A stretch of 22,560 bases of DNA from Euglena gracilis (Eukaryota; Euglenozoa; Euglenophyceae; Euglenales; Euglenaceae): the NCBI GenBank assembly GCA_900893395.1, contig CAAHFI011014983.1, forward strand, positions 1-22,560, given 5' to 3'. Under the pieces are notes generated by a model. The model saw only the letters and a program-made list of their open reading frames with translations, was not told the DNA's origin and did not search any database. Positions 1 through 9,035 of this stretch are shown here, in pieces. Numbering within the stretch: the stretch's first letter is position 1; the number at the start of each line of letters is the position of its first letter. A program made the translations under genes and the position numbers.

Positions 1-14
1 GCCTTTGTGAAGAC

Positions 15-290
15 ATGCCACAAAATGAAATGATGTTAAATGATGCCACAGATGCATGCAGATGTCACACCAAGTGGTCCAGAAGTGGCCCCAAAACTTG
101 CCCCAGATGTGAATGTGAATTAAACAACTGTAAAGCAAATACTGATGCACAGATTACCATTACACTGCAACAATATAGGCAAACAAAAAACCTTCGAGTT
201 TCCACGCACAGCAACAGGAATCAGAAAAACACACAAAGGGCCATTCCCAACAACATGGAGCAGTTTAGTAGGGACATGCTCAGGTCCTGA
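15..290 (+). other. Short Cys-rich open frame, doubtful
   Basis: A 91-codon open frame begins with ATG at 15. Its middle is cysteine-rich (CRCHTKW, then TCPRCECELNNC), which could suggest a small metal-binding segment. The rest is polar, Asn/Gln/Arg-rich and without recognisable fold. There is no second copy, no clear promoter and no neighbour to support it, and an open frame of this length occurs easily by chance. It could be an exon fragment or chance. No function is proposed. Confidence 0.12.
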
Positions 291-397
291 TTAGTATCCT
301 TCCAATAAAGTTCATTCCACCTAAGTCAGGTTGGGGAAATTATCCACACCTGTAAAGATTCTTGAAAATCTTTTCCTCAGCTTGTCGTTGGTCTTGA

Positions 398-464
398 CTT
401 GTAACTTGAATTTGAAACTTGATCTTGATAACATAACTTCATAACCACATCCTTGTAACTTGAA
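398..464. repeat. Direct 13-bp repeat cttgtaacttgaa
   Basis: The 13-mer cttgtaacttgaa occurs at 398-410 and again at 452-464, with related cttga words between. It looks like simple sequence decay rather than a functional site. Confidence 0.4.
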
Positions 465-600
465 CACCTCTAGGTTTCACTTCTCAGACATCTGCTGCGT
501 CAAAAAAACGATTTTTTTACCTGGCACATTGCTTGCGTGTGGACTGGGTGGAGAAAAAATAAGGAATGGTGATATTTCCGCGATTTGAGCAAAAGCGCGG

Positions 601-630
601 GGTTTATTAACGCGTGGTTTATTAGCGCGT
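601..630. repeat. Tandem 15-bp CpG-containing repeat
   Basis: Two adjacent 15-bp units, ggtttattaacgcgt and ggtttattagcgcgt, differ at one base. They sit in a CpG-rich stretch (about 560-740) unlike the A/T-rich sequence on both sides. Such blocks are common near the ends of DNA transposons, but no transposase is present here. Confidence 0.55.
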
Positions 631-693
631 TTCGGCCGTGGAGCGCGCGGTAATGCAGCGCGCCTAAGATCGCCGCGTTTAAGCTCGAGCGGG

Positions 694-714
694 AATTACC
701 CACCCACGGTAATT
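694..714. repeat. Inverted repeat, 7-bp arms
   Basis: The arms aattacc (694-700) and ggtaatt (708-714) are perfect reverse complements around a 7-base centre. The site lies in the same CpG-rich block as the 15-bp tandem repeat. Confidence 0.45.
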
Positions 715-872
715 GTCGGTCCCCGGTAGTCAAAAAAATAGCGTGGTTTGAGAAGAATGACATAAAAAGGGGATAAAAAAGGATGACGAAACTTACAACA
801 GACAGGTAGAAGAAGAATGCAAGAGCGAAGCAAAGAATAAATATGGATCAAAAAAGGGGATGCATAGAAGGA

Positions 873-894
873 GTCAGGCACATTTGTGCCTGAC
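873..894. repeat. Perfect palindrome, 10-bp arms, 2-bp centre
   Basis: gtcaggcaca (873-882) and tgtgcctgac (885-894) are exact reverse complements separated by tt. The length and perfection make chance unlikely. Candidates are a transposon-end remnant or a dimeric-protein binding site; nothing nearby decides between them. Confidence 0.7.
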
Positions 895-1737
895 AAAAAG
901 CAAAAATGCTGTGGAATGGGCACTCTTTGAAGCGATTATCATTGACAATTTTTTTTGTATTTTTGTCCGTTTTGGCCGTCTAAGCCATTCATAAATGGGC
1001 TTCTGAGGATCACATCACCCCTTCAGACACCTCTCACCACGATCATGCATGGTGGAGCAACAACTAAGGCAAGCTTCAAACCCCGCTTTCCTCGCAGCCC
1101 TGAATAACCGGGATCGATCCGCTTTGAGCATTGTTCAGGGCCGCACCCCCCTCCCGTGCCAGGGCCAGGCCAGGCCCCCCTCGCCGGGGTCCGTCCACCC
1201 AGCCACCAGCCCGTGGGGGGGTGCGGGTGCCCCGCCGGAACCGGGTTTTTTCCCGAAAATGGTGGGCTCAAGTCATTTTCAGGTGTTTCCCCCGGGTTCC
1301 CTCCCGGCTGGGACTCCCCGCGTAGGATCGGTAACAACATTTCAAAATTCCCCAAATTCCCATTGAAAACCTTTGGTGCTATCCTTCGAAATGTGGTTTG
1401 CCAACCCAAAAAAATGCAAATAGCACAAAGAATGCCACACACCAACACCGATGTCCGGAAGTCCACACACACCGGAATGGTCAAAAAGGTGGCCGGAGGG
1501 CGTCCGGCAGTTGGAAAGTTCGTGTCACTATTGAATCAATACACTTCCACCGTAGAATTCAATACTTGTCAAATATCCAAGAGATCTTGTTGATTTGAAT
1601 TCCACTTCCAAAACTTCAACTTCGAATAATGGCCAATAAAAACCCACAAATGTCTGTGAAATGGGGCAATTAGCTACCTTTGGGGTTTTTGTTCAATCTC
1701 GAGAATGAATTGGAAGGTTTCCGAAAGTGAATTTAAG

Positions 1738-1762
1738 CGCGCACTTAGCGATGTTGTGCGCG
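1738..1762. repeat. Inverted repeat cgcgcac / gtgcgcg in LTR
   Basis: The arms at 1738-1744 and 1756-1762 are perfect 7-bp complements. The same structure is present in the central LTR around 14966-14991. It lies 40 bases from the stronger hairpin at 1802-1829. Confidence 0.55.
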
Positions 1763-1801
1763 ACTTTGAAAAAATGGTCCTTTGGGTGCTTCCCCCCCCC
1801 C

Positions 1802-1829
1802 TAGACCGTTGACGACCCCCAACGGTCTA
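1802..1829. repeat. Perfect 10-bp stem hairpin in LTR
   Basis: tagaccgttg (1802-1811) and caacggtcta (1820-1829) form a perfect 10-bp stem around an 8-base loop. It is retained exactly in the central LTR (15028-15055) although the flanking C-runs differ in length. On the element strand it falls in the R/U5-side part of the LTR, so it could be an RNA structure in the transcript; that is inference. Confidence 0.65.
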
Positions 1830-1841
1830 CACCCCCTCCCT

Positions 1842-1890
1842 TGCGACTTTAGTCGGACTCCGAAAAAAATTAAAATTGCAAAAAGTCGCA
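1842..1890. repeat. Inverted repeat tgcgacttt / aaagtcgca
   Basis: 9-bp perfect arms at 1842-1850 and 1882-1890 with a 31-base A-rich loop. The central LTR keeps both arms (about 15067-15113). It directly follows the hairpin at 1802-1829. Confidence 0.5.
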
Positions 1891-2074
1891 TTTTTGGGAA
1901 GCGGGGGGGGATCGAGGATGAAACTCTTTGGAGAGAAATGAGGAACCGGATAACAAACAGGCCTATGCCCCTCTCAAAAACTCAGAACCTACATTGTACG
2001 TCAACCCATACAATGTGTTCACCATGTTCCAACCGAGCACATAAAATCCTCATGATGCCACCAAAAATAATGCG

Positions 2075-2234
<160 letters not shown>

Positions 2235-2749
2235 CATGCGTCCAACTCCTCCTTCAATCGCCTTCAAGTCCAAATCTGAAGTCCGTTCCCAATGGAAAAA
2301 TGGGCAAGGGGGACTTTCTTCACATCCTTGGCACATGCCCCCCCCCCAACCATTTGTTCTTGCGACCATGTGCGAATGAAACGGGCAGCATTTCCTCCCT
2401 TTTTTGTCATCGTTGTGGGGGGTAAATGTCCCCCCCCTTGGAATGGTGTATCCCTTTCCAAAAAACATAACTTGAAAATTGATGAGGGAAGACCCAACTT
2501 GAACCTACTTAACAATTTTTGGTGAAAAATGTGAGAGTGAATCAACCTTTGAAACCAAGAAGCGTCCTACTTGATTGCAAAGGAAAAGAATTACAAAACC
2601 TCTCAACTCACCCGGTGAACAAAAGGAATTGGTGTCACAACAAAGCATTTGCTTCGGTCCAATGGAAATCCTTGCCGAGGGGAATGGCACATCGTCCCCC
2701 CCCTTTGTCTCGGGGAAAATCCATGGTCGCTCCTCATTTCCCAAGGGAA

Positions 2750-2995
2750 AATTGCTTGCCCCCCCTTTGGGGGTAATGAAAAATTTCCCCCCCCTTTCTT
2801 CCGGGGGGGTTAAAAATTCGCCCTCCCCCGGGGGGAATAAAAATTCGCTCCCCCCCTCCGGGGGGAAATAAAAATTCACCCTCCCCCCTCCGGGGAGTTG
2901 AAAAAATCGGCCTTCCCCCCCTCCGGGGGAAAATAAAATTCCCCCTCCCCCCTCCGGGGGAGTTGAAAAAATCGGCCTTCCCCCCGGGGGGGGAA
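2750..2995. repeat. C/G hairpin array in left LTR
   Basis: About six to seven degenerate units, each a C-run followed by tcc or a short spacer and a G-run (for example cccccctccgggggg), separated by A/T-rich linkers such as aataaaaattcgc or agttgaaaaaatcgg. Spacing is roughly 30-40 bp. Every unit can fold on itself, and the minus-strand RNA would hold repeated G-runs able to form hairpins or quadruplexes. The central LTR has the same array with a different unit number (15880-16074). Confidence 0.8.
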
Positions 2996-2999
2996 TGTG

Positions 3000-3240
3000 C
3001 TCAAAACTCAATCTCCTTGAAGGGCTCCAAAAAAAATTGAAAAAAATTCTTGTAAGCGTGCGTGTCTAAATGAATCCACAGGGGCTATGGCCATCCAAAG
3101 AATCTCTCACTCTCCCTACTTAATTTTTTGGTCTTGGGATTTTCCAACTGCCGGGGGGTATGGGTGTAGGGCGCGTGGGGAAGGGATGCGTGGGGGAAGG
3201 GAGGAAGGACGGACGGAATAAAAGCGATGGGAGGACCTCT
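3000..3240. other. LTR sequence joining hairpin array to variable block
   Basis: Ordinary LTR sequence shared with the central LTR (about 16075-16290) up to a run of ggggaaggga words near 3180-3210, after which the two copies stop aligning well. No gene was seen. Confidence 0.5.
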
Positions 3241-4372
3241 AAGAGGCCATTCGTCGATGGACGGCAACAGTGGGGTCGCGGCAGGGGTGGGCGGGCATTC
3301 CTTCACCACCCGAGGTTAATGATAATGGAGTGGCCGCCGCCTTTGACCTTGCCGGTGCCTTGTTGCGGCCAAGGCTCGGGTGGTGGCGCCGCCGACCACC
3401 CTTTCCCCTTGCCATGAGGCATAGGGTAGGGTGAGCGGCCAAGCACACCCTTGCCAGGTGTCCCCACTTTCCGCACTTGAAACACCGCCTCCGCTGCGGT
3501 GCCTTTGTGGGCGTAGGTGTAGAAGTGTGGGTTGGCGAAGTTGGAGTTGGTGTTGAGATAGGCTTCGGCGGTAACCCAAGGCTATCGCGAAGCTTGGCAA
3601 CAAAAACACATGCCTTTCCACCCCCCCAAATCGTGGAGCCTGAAAATTGGCTCCCGGAAGTTGTGAGGATGACATCGAACCAATAGTCACCCCCCCTCCC
3701 CGTGCCTCAAAATTGGCACACACCGCACTAAACCCACCTCAGGGCCTCGTCGGCCCACGTGCGGTCTTCGGACCACGTGGTGTTAAACCCCCATTCATGG
3801 GGGTTTCCCGTTGTGGTCGTGGTCGTGGTCCGGGGGCTTGTCCGTTCAACCGTCGTTGGTGTTCCGGGGGGCTTGCCCAACCGTACGTCGTGGGGGGGGT
3901 GAGTAGCCTCCGGCTCCCACTCGACCCCGGCTCCCAAAAATGGGGGGTCCATACCTTCGAGGGGGATGTGTGTTGTCCAAAAGCCGCATCTCCAACACAT
4001 TCGTTTGTGTCCCAACCTCTTTCCTTGTCAGCGCATCCCCCATGGCGTGCAATCCTCCTCAAAGCCGCACGTCGTGCAGGCTTTTGTGTACTTTCGACCC
4101 TGCCTAAAAATTGTTGGCAACAAAAGGGTCGTCTCACGAAAACAATTTCCACAAATCTCATTGAGTTCCCCCGAACTCCTCATTTCAAGCACGCGCCTGT
4201 ACTCGGCACGCCACCCTTCTTCTTCGACCCCCCAACCCGGCATGATGTTTTGTGTGTTATTGAAGTCGGCGAGGGTGGAAGTAGGAATGTTGGTGTCGAC
4301 GTCGATGGGGGTGGTGTGGGTGTCGGTGTTGGCGGTGGTGACGGTGGTGGTGAATGCGTCCATGGTGGTCAT
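3240..4372 (-). pseudogene. Broken zinc-knuckle / Cys-rich coding stretch inside left LTR
   Basis: The minus strand holds protein-like frames with metal-binding signatures. At 3443-3484 the residues CFKCGKWGHLARVC form an exact CX2CX4HX4C zinc knuckle, the nucleocapsid motif of retroelement Gag proteins, preceded by Thr-Pro repeats. At 4028-4372 a 114-codon frame starts with a Thr-rich leader and carries two CX2C pairs (CGNC and CTTC). The stretch is broken in several places. The central LTR has a strongly shortened, diverged counterpart of its Thr-rich start. Either the LTR has its own gene of gag type, or another retroelement's gag fragment was captured. Function is not established. Confidence 0.5.
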
Positions 4373-4584
4373 GTCGACAAAGGGAACCTTCCAACCTCCG
4401 TGCCCCCTTCCTTCCTCCCTCCTACCTTTGAAGGAATGCCCGCGCTTTGATATTTACACATATACAGCGGCTATTTACAATATTTACAAAGTCGGGGCTC
4501 CCGGCGTGCTGGAGCTTCCCGCTTCACTCCTGTGACAAAGAGGCCAATTCCAAACAACAAGAATAAACAATAAAATGTCGCGGG
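4373..4584 (-). promoter_or_regulatory. U3-like segment of left LTR
   Basis: This part of the LTR lies just inside the tandem repeats and precedes the Thr-rich frame on the element strand. It is homologous to about 16490-16637 in the central LTR, with clearly lower identity than the pol region. It includes repeated atatttaca words (about 4450-4490). Promoter role is inferred from the U3 position. No convincing TATA box was fixed. Confidence 0.35.
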
Positions 4585-4704
4585 CAACAAACAAAATAAT
4601 GATGCACATATGTCTGCACGCAAAGCAAAATGAAACGTGTGTGAATGTGTGCAAAGCAAAATGAATGTATGTGTATGTGCCCGCACACAAAAGACATGTG
4701 CACG
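4585..4704 (-). repeat. U3 tandem repeats (about 31-36 bp), left LTR
   Basis: Three to four degenerate units begin with caaagcaaaatgaa-like words followed by a tgtgtgtg/tgtgcacg tail (4585-4620, 4621-4651, 4652-4683 and a partial 4684-4704). The central LTR has the same arrangement (16638-16738 plus a partial unit). Tandem repeats in U3 often act as enhancers in LTR elements. That role is inference here. Confidence 0.6.
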
Positions 4705-4745
4705 CACAAAATGGAGGATAGAAATGAGCGGAGGAGCGTGAAACA

Positions 4746-4790
4746 AGGCCCCCGGTGCCGCACGGCACTTGGCCCCGTTCCACCTCCCAG
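4746..4790 (-). promoter_or_regulatory. Probable plus-strand primer (G-rich tract) next to 3' LTR
   Basis: On the element strand the sequence just before the LTR is G-rich: gggaggtggaacgggg, then a short hairpin (gtgccg / cggcac, 4755-4768), then a G-run abutting the LTR start. LTR elements need a polypurine tract here. The tract is not purely purine, so the exact primer is uncertain. The same sequence occurs in the right element (about 16801-16846). Confidence 0.45.
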
Positions 4791-4858
4791 AGCTTCTAAA
4801 AATTGAGCTCACCGTGAAAATCCAAAAGAAAAACAAATTGAGCCTCAATGAAATTGGC

Positions 4859-5416
4859 TCACAAAGATTTTTGAAGCTCCCCCATTAAATTCACCTTCAA
4901 ATTTTTGTGTGCACAATACCGAACCAATTCATGACTAAACCGATGAATGAAATTTCCAATGGGTTCCCAGGTTTCTTCCCCCTCCTCATAACCAACCCAC
5001 TTGGTGAGAAATTCCCACGTATCCCCCTTCCTACGGTGGGCCAAAATTTTCTCAACCTCCCATTCATCGGGCATTGCCTCCTCCTCTTTTTCCGTCCGTT
5101 TGAAAAAATACAAAGGAACCCCTTTACCAAAAACCGGTGGTTCCCTATACTCCTTGAGAAAACTTCGGTGTGTCTTAATTTGCACACCCGGTTTGGTTTC
5201 CACAACATAACTCCTCTCCCCCTCCCGAGCTTTGACAACACCGGGACCAATCCACCTCGAATTTAATTTTTCACCCGAACCCTCGGGTCGTTTGTACCAC
5301 ACATGGGTTCCAATTTTTAATGGTTCCATTTCTCTTCGACCTTGGTTAATCCTTTTAGCTTGGACCTCATGGGTGTGGTTTAAAACCTTTGCCACCGTTT
5401 CATCGATTAGCTTCAT
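4859..5416 (-). CDS. pol: Integrase C-terminal domain and chromodomain (left, end of pol)
   Basis: A 185-codon open stretch is the end of pol. Residues about 35-92 resemble the SH3-like/GPY-F part of Ty3/gypsy integrases (HVWYKRPEG, then RWIGPGVVKAREG). Residues 117-171 (4904-5068) are a chromodomain: EWEVEKIL, then LTKWVGYEEGEETWEP, with W119, W140 and Y143 at the places of the aromatic cage that reads methylated histone tails. In chromoviruses this domain steers integration toward marked chromatin. The first base of the stretch follows the integrase core, so the ATG is internal to pol rather than a true start. The element as a whole is broken. Confidence 0.9.
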   Translation of the reverse strand: MKLIDETVAKVLNHTHEVQAKRINQGRREMEPLKIGTHVWYKRPEGSGEKLNSRWIGPGVVKAREGERSYVVETKPGVQIKTHRSFLKEYREPPVFGKGVPLYFFKRTEKEEEAMPDEWEVEKILAHRRKGDTWEFLTKWVGYEEGEETWEPIGNFIHRFSHELVRYCAHKNLKVNLMGELQKSL

Positions 5417-6400
5417 TCGATGAAAAAATGTTGGGCATCCTCACACTCTTTGGGAGCTTGGTAAGGTATCCCCCCAAGGGGACGTTCCCTACCGGTCATA
5501 ATTTGGTATGGGCTAAAACCCCCTCCCCCTTCACATCATGAATCCTATCCAAAGTTTGGGGTAAAGCCTCAACCCAATTCATTTTTCCGTCCACAAAGAG
5601 TTTCCTCAAAATTCCATGACTTGTTGACCCGCCCTTTCCACCCGCCCATTGGCTTGGTGGTGGTAGGCTTGAGAAAAAGCTTGCCGAATTCCCAAAAATG
5701 AGCACATGGTTTGCCACCATGTGTTCACGAAATGACTCCCTTGGTCGCTAGAAATGATAGAAGGAATCCCAAAAAGTCTCCAATGTTTGAGCATTGCCTT
5801 TGCCAATTTTGCACCCGTTAATCCTTTTTCTAAAAAGGTATGGCCACGATCCAACCGGAGTGCCGGTCAACACACACCGCCATGGTATTGTAATTTCCCC
5901 CTCATACTTTACCAATGGCATTTTGAAAAGATCTAAGGCCACACTCACCATGGGTGCCGGTGGAATGGGTGTTGAATCTATGGGTCCCTTCAAAGTCTCC
6001 CCCCTTGAACTTGCTTGGCACGTGACACAATTTTTGGAACAACTTTCATTGAAAACACGTGCCCTTTTTTCATCAGCCCATGCGTACCGCAAAATGATGA
6101 AATTCCACACTTTTTCCGGACCAACGTGTCCCAAGAATTCATGAACCTCTTGTACAATGAATTCTTGAAAAGAAAGTGGGACACACAATTTCTCCTCAAA
6201 AAACATTCGGTCCTTGTGAACTTTCACACCCTTTGGCCACTCACCGTCATTTTGAGTTGCAGCCAAATTTCCTTCCAAGTGGGGCATTCGGTATACGCAA
6301 CTACCCAATCTCTCTCCCAAACTGATTTTGTTAGCTTAGGGGTTGCACTTGGAGTTGGTGGGCCCACCCTCCCGTCCCCCCCTGGTAACTCATTAGTCGG
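5417..6400 (-). pseudogene. pol: Integrase zinc finger and DDE core (left)
   Basis: All parts of a Ty3/gypsy integrase can be read here: the HHCC finger (HEFLGH followed by CVTC), the first catalytic Asp in ALDLF, the second in SSDQGSHF and the Glu in GRVERAGQQ. The enzyme inserts the reverse-transcribed DNA into the chromosome. The region is broken in this copy; the right copy shows the same part in one open stretch (17467-18453). Neighbours are RNase H upstream and the chromodomain downstream on the element strand. Confidence 0.85.
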
Positions 6401-6520
6401 AAGTTTTGGGTAGTCACAAATTTCCCGCAGGGTCCACTCCATCCCAAAAGGTAACTCTCCTCTTACCCTTTTTCGAACCAAAATTCCTAGGCCCTTGTGA
6501 GTGAGCGTCTTCGGTGGTGT

Positions 6521-7516
6521 TTATTCCTCCCGGACTTCTACACTCTCGGTACCCCTCCCTGATGCATCATCCACAAAATCAGGTGCCACCTCTTTTCCAC
6601 TGCGGGTTACCACCCCCCTTATCCACAAGTTACGAGCGTTAGGCTGATTTTTGACTTTGACCAACAAGCAATTTTTCTCATCTTCCCTCTCCTCTCTTAT
6701 GAGCTCCTCCATTTCCCTCTTATCTTCGGCCGAACCATGTTTACTAATGTCCCTTAGAGCTTGCGAAGCGGGGTACGCCCACCGACTTAAAATGTCGGCA
6801 ATGGTGTTTTCCTTCCCCGGAATATACCCCACTGTCAAATCGTATTTTGAGAAAATTTGGTGCCATCGTGCCCTCCTCCCCACCGGTCCACTTGGGGTGT
6901 CGAGCACTTCTTTTGCCCATGCCTCCAAACTTTGGTGATCGGTCAACACCAAAATGGGTTGGAGACCAATCCAACTTTCCCATTTTTGGAGTGCCAAAAT
7001 TATGGCATATGTCTCCAATTCCCGGGGGGTCCATTTTCTTTGCCCCTCGGTGAGTTTTCGGGACATAAAAGCAACAGGCACCGTTTTTTTGTCCAAAATA
7101 TCTTGGGGTGTGGGCGTACCGTTTCCTTCTTTGAGTTGTTCTAAAGTTGCTCCTACGGCATACCCACTCGCATCAACTCTCAAAGCAAAGGGTTTATCGG
7201 GGTCTACCCTTTGAAGAATTAATCCGGAACACAACCGTTTCTTTAACTCCTCAAATGCTTTGTGTTCAACCTCCCCGAATTCAACCCATTTTTTGCTCCC
7301 TTTCTTGCCTTCCTCCCGAGACACCTTCAACTTATCTTGCAAAGGTGCCGCAACTTGGGCATACATGTGTATGTAGGTGTTGTAATAATTTGTGAAACCG
7401 AGGAAAGCCCTTAAGGCCGTTATGGTTGTAGGAACCTCCCATTTCTCAATGGCACGTAATTTGCCGGGGGCCGGCCGACGCGTGCCATGCCCCAAAATCT
7501 GGCCACAAAATTCCAC
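6521..7516 (-). CDS. pol: RNase H domain with RT connection (left)
   Basis: A 331-codon open stretch starts with the RT thumb/connection (LRAFLGFTNYYNTYIH, typical of Ty3/gypsy). It continues into RNase H with D115 (RVDASGYAVGATLEQ), E166 (PRELETYAI), D193 (LTDHQSLEAW) and D241 (GKENTIADILSR), the four acidic positions of the active site. The enzyme removes the RNA strand of the RNA/DNA hybrid. The C-terminal tail from about residue 250 is charged, and leads toward integrase. This is one of the longest undamaged pieces of the left copy; the element is broken as a whole. Confidence 0.92.
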   Translation of the reverse strand: MEFCGQILGHGTRRPAPGKLRAIEKWEVPTTITALRAFLGFTNYYNTYIHMYAQVAAPLQDKLKVSREEGKKGSKKWVEFGEVEHKAFEELKKRLCSGLILQRVDPDKPFALRVDASGYAVGATLEQLKEGNGTPTPQDILDKKTVPVAFMSRKLTEGQRKWTPRELETYAIILALQKWESWIGLQPILVLTDHQSLEAWAKEVLDTPSGPVGRRARWHQIFSKYDLTVGYIPGKENTIADILSRWAYPASQALRDISKHGSAEDKREMEELIREEREDEKNCLLVKVKNQPNARNLWIRGVVTRSGKEVAPDFVDDASGRGTESVEVREE

Positions 7517-8355
7517 TTCCTTGATGAATAATTCCGCTTTTTGGGGTCCACTACAAAAATTTCCTCGGCGAGTAAATCCAACACCCTACACAAATCCCTT
7601 TTGTGTGCCTCGAGGAGATCCTCCCCCTCCCCGACGGTAGTCCCTACCAAAATGTCATCAATGTATGGGGTAGCAATATCCCTTACGGGTGCTAAACGGT
7701 CATCCATCATTTGTTGGAATTGTTGTGAGGCGTTAGTTAACCCCATTACATTCACCCTCCATTGGTAAAGACCCTTTGGTGTGAAGGAGCAAGTTATAGG
7801 CCTACTATCCGGGTGAAGCGGCTGTTGGTGAAAGGCTTGTTTTAAGTCCAAAATGGAGAACATTTGGTTTGCGCCATGCTTCACCAGGATGTCTTCGATT
7901 TTCGGAAGAGGGTAGTTGCACCTACGGGATTGGCTGTTGGGTCCCCTCATGTCAACAACCCCCCTCCAAGGAAAATCGGCTGACTTTTTGGGCACGGGGA
8001 ATGTTTGTGAGAGCCATTCTGAATTTTTTGTTGTGGCTGGCTCGATGAATTTCATATCGATCCAATCTTGAGTGATTTTTTCCAAAGCTTCTTTTCGTTC
8101 CCCGTGCATGAAAAATGGTTTTTGTCGGGTGGGCCGCGCTCCTTCTTGCAAAGGTATGAATGCATAACCATATGGTCCTCTTACGGGTGGGTCGGGTTGT
8201 ACCTTAGACCGAAATACGGTTCCATCATACCTTCCAAAAATTTCCTCTCTTAGCTTCCTTATTCTCTCTTCCTCTTCGGATTCCGTTTCATTATTCCCCT
8301 CCCCCTCCCTTGCAATGATCATTTTGCGAATAGGTAGGGGGTTTTCATTTGCCAT
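7517..8355 (-). CDS. pol: Reverse transcriptase domain (left)
   Basis: The open stretch starting at 8355 shows the Ty3/gypsy RT order: FIEPATTKNSEWLSQTFPVPKK, shortened here to its recognisable core SEWLSQTFPVPKK; then VVDMRGPNSQ; then FSILDLKQAFHQ with the first catalytic Asp (D170); then GLTNASQQFQQMMD; then YIDD at 231-234 (7654-7665), the YxDD active site. It copies the element RNA into DNA. An acidic linker (about residues 15-40) separates it from the protease. The true polyprotein has no start here; the ATG at 8355 is internal. The element is broken as a whole. Confidence 0.92.
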
Positions 8356-8458
8356 TCCAAATTCTTGCCCAAAATTTTGAGTGAGTGCTCGTCCAAGGTT
8401 TGTCCCCTTTGATCAAAACCCTCCATCGGAAGGTGAAAACCAAACTTTTCCAAATTCG

Positions 8459-8990
8459 TCACACCCCCCCTTGGGGTAGGGTGCAAGGGACTTTTCCTTG
8501 CCGTTTTCTCCTATGATCTCTCACACCGAACAAAAATGTCAATTCGGGTTCCTCCACTACCAAAGCACGGTGATGTGGAAAAATTCCGATTTTTGTGCGT
8601 ACAAGCCATGGGTATGACAAAATTGCGTCCACTTTGATATTGGCTTCATAAAATTCCACATCGTACTCAAAATCTGTGGGTGGGGTGTTATCACTCACCT
8701 CCCCTTGCAACTTCATCACCACCTTAGTGCACCTCCCCCCACCACTCAAGGCTTGACCGTTAGCGGTTTCAAACCTTAAGGGGTGTTCGGCCGAATACAT
8801 TAGGTGCTCACTCACTAACCCTTGCTTATGAGGTTAGCCTCGGCACCGGTGTCCACCAAAATGTCCATATTTTGTTCCTCCCCGTTCCCTAAAACAACCC
8901 TTGTCCGAATCAAAAGTTGTCGGTCCTTCGAAAATTTCTCAATCCCTGTGGGTGGGTATCTCTTTTTAACCATCCGCGATTTCAAATGTA
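8459..8990 (-). pseudogene. pol: Aspartic protease domain (left)
   Basis: The catalytic motif DTGAEANLI lies at about 8827-8853 (the DTGAE codons at 8839-8853), preceded by a hydrophobic strand, and the second half ends with AILSYPWL and a short tail. This is the retropepsin that cuts the Gag-Pol polyprotein. It sits between the adenine-methyltransferase-like domain and RT. Broken in this copy. In the right copy the same domain is in one open stretch. Confidence 0.85.
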
Positions 8991-9035
8991 CCACCTTTGG
9001 TTTCTTGGGGTTGCTAGTGTTGGCGGGGGCTTATT

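Larger units (their letters stand above)
1..1131. other. Unassigned flank left of the element
   Basis: This 1.1 kb lies outside the left LTR and has no counterpart elsewhere in the window. Its first half is AT-leaning and carries one short Cys-rich open frame. The part from about 560 to 740 is CpG-rich with short repeats, and the rest is A/T-run-rich. No coding family was recognised. It could be host intergenic DNA or the decayed non-coding part of another transposon. The last bases before the LTR, agcat (1127-1131), would be the target-site duplicate if the element inserted here, but the matching right copy lies beyond the window. Confidence 0.6.

Noticed and set aside
1033-1055. Short inverted repeat cacca / tggtg near the LTR
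   Set aside because: Five-base arms are expected by chance and the sequence has no second copy.
1127-1131. agcat as a target-site duplication
   Set aside because: The partner copy would lie to the right of the window; the central LTR has no flanking host sequence to compare.
1049-1598. Plus-strand open frames rich in Pro, Gly and Arg at the LTR edge
   Set aside because: They come from C/G-run-rich LTR sequence, differ in frame between the two LTRs, and run against the element's coding strand.
2750-2995. CRISPR-like array
   Set aside because: The units are C/G runs with A/T linkers, with no regular repeat and spacer pattern, and the context is a eukaryotic LTR.
3647-4535. Plus-strand frames of 189-267 codons in the left LTR
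   Set aside because: They overlie the minus-strand zinc-knuckle stretch, have low-complexity Val/Gly content and no counterpart in the central LTR.
6651-7214. Plus-strand frames opposite RNase H, repeated at 18714-19277
   Set aside because: Shadows of a strongly conserved minus-strand gene; they persist only because the coding strand is conserved.
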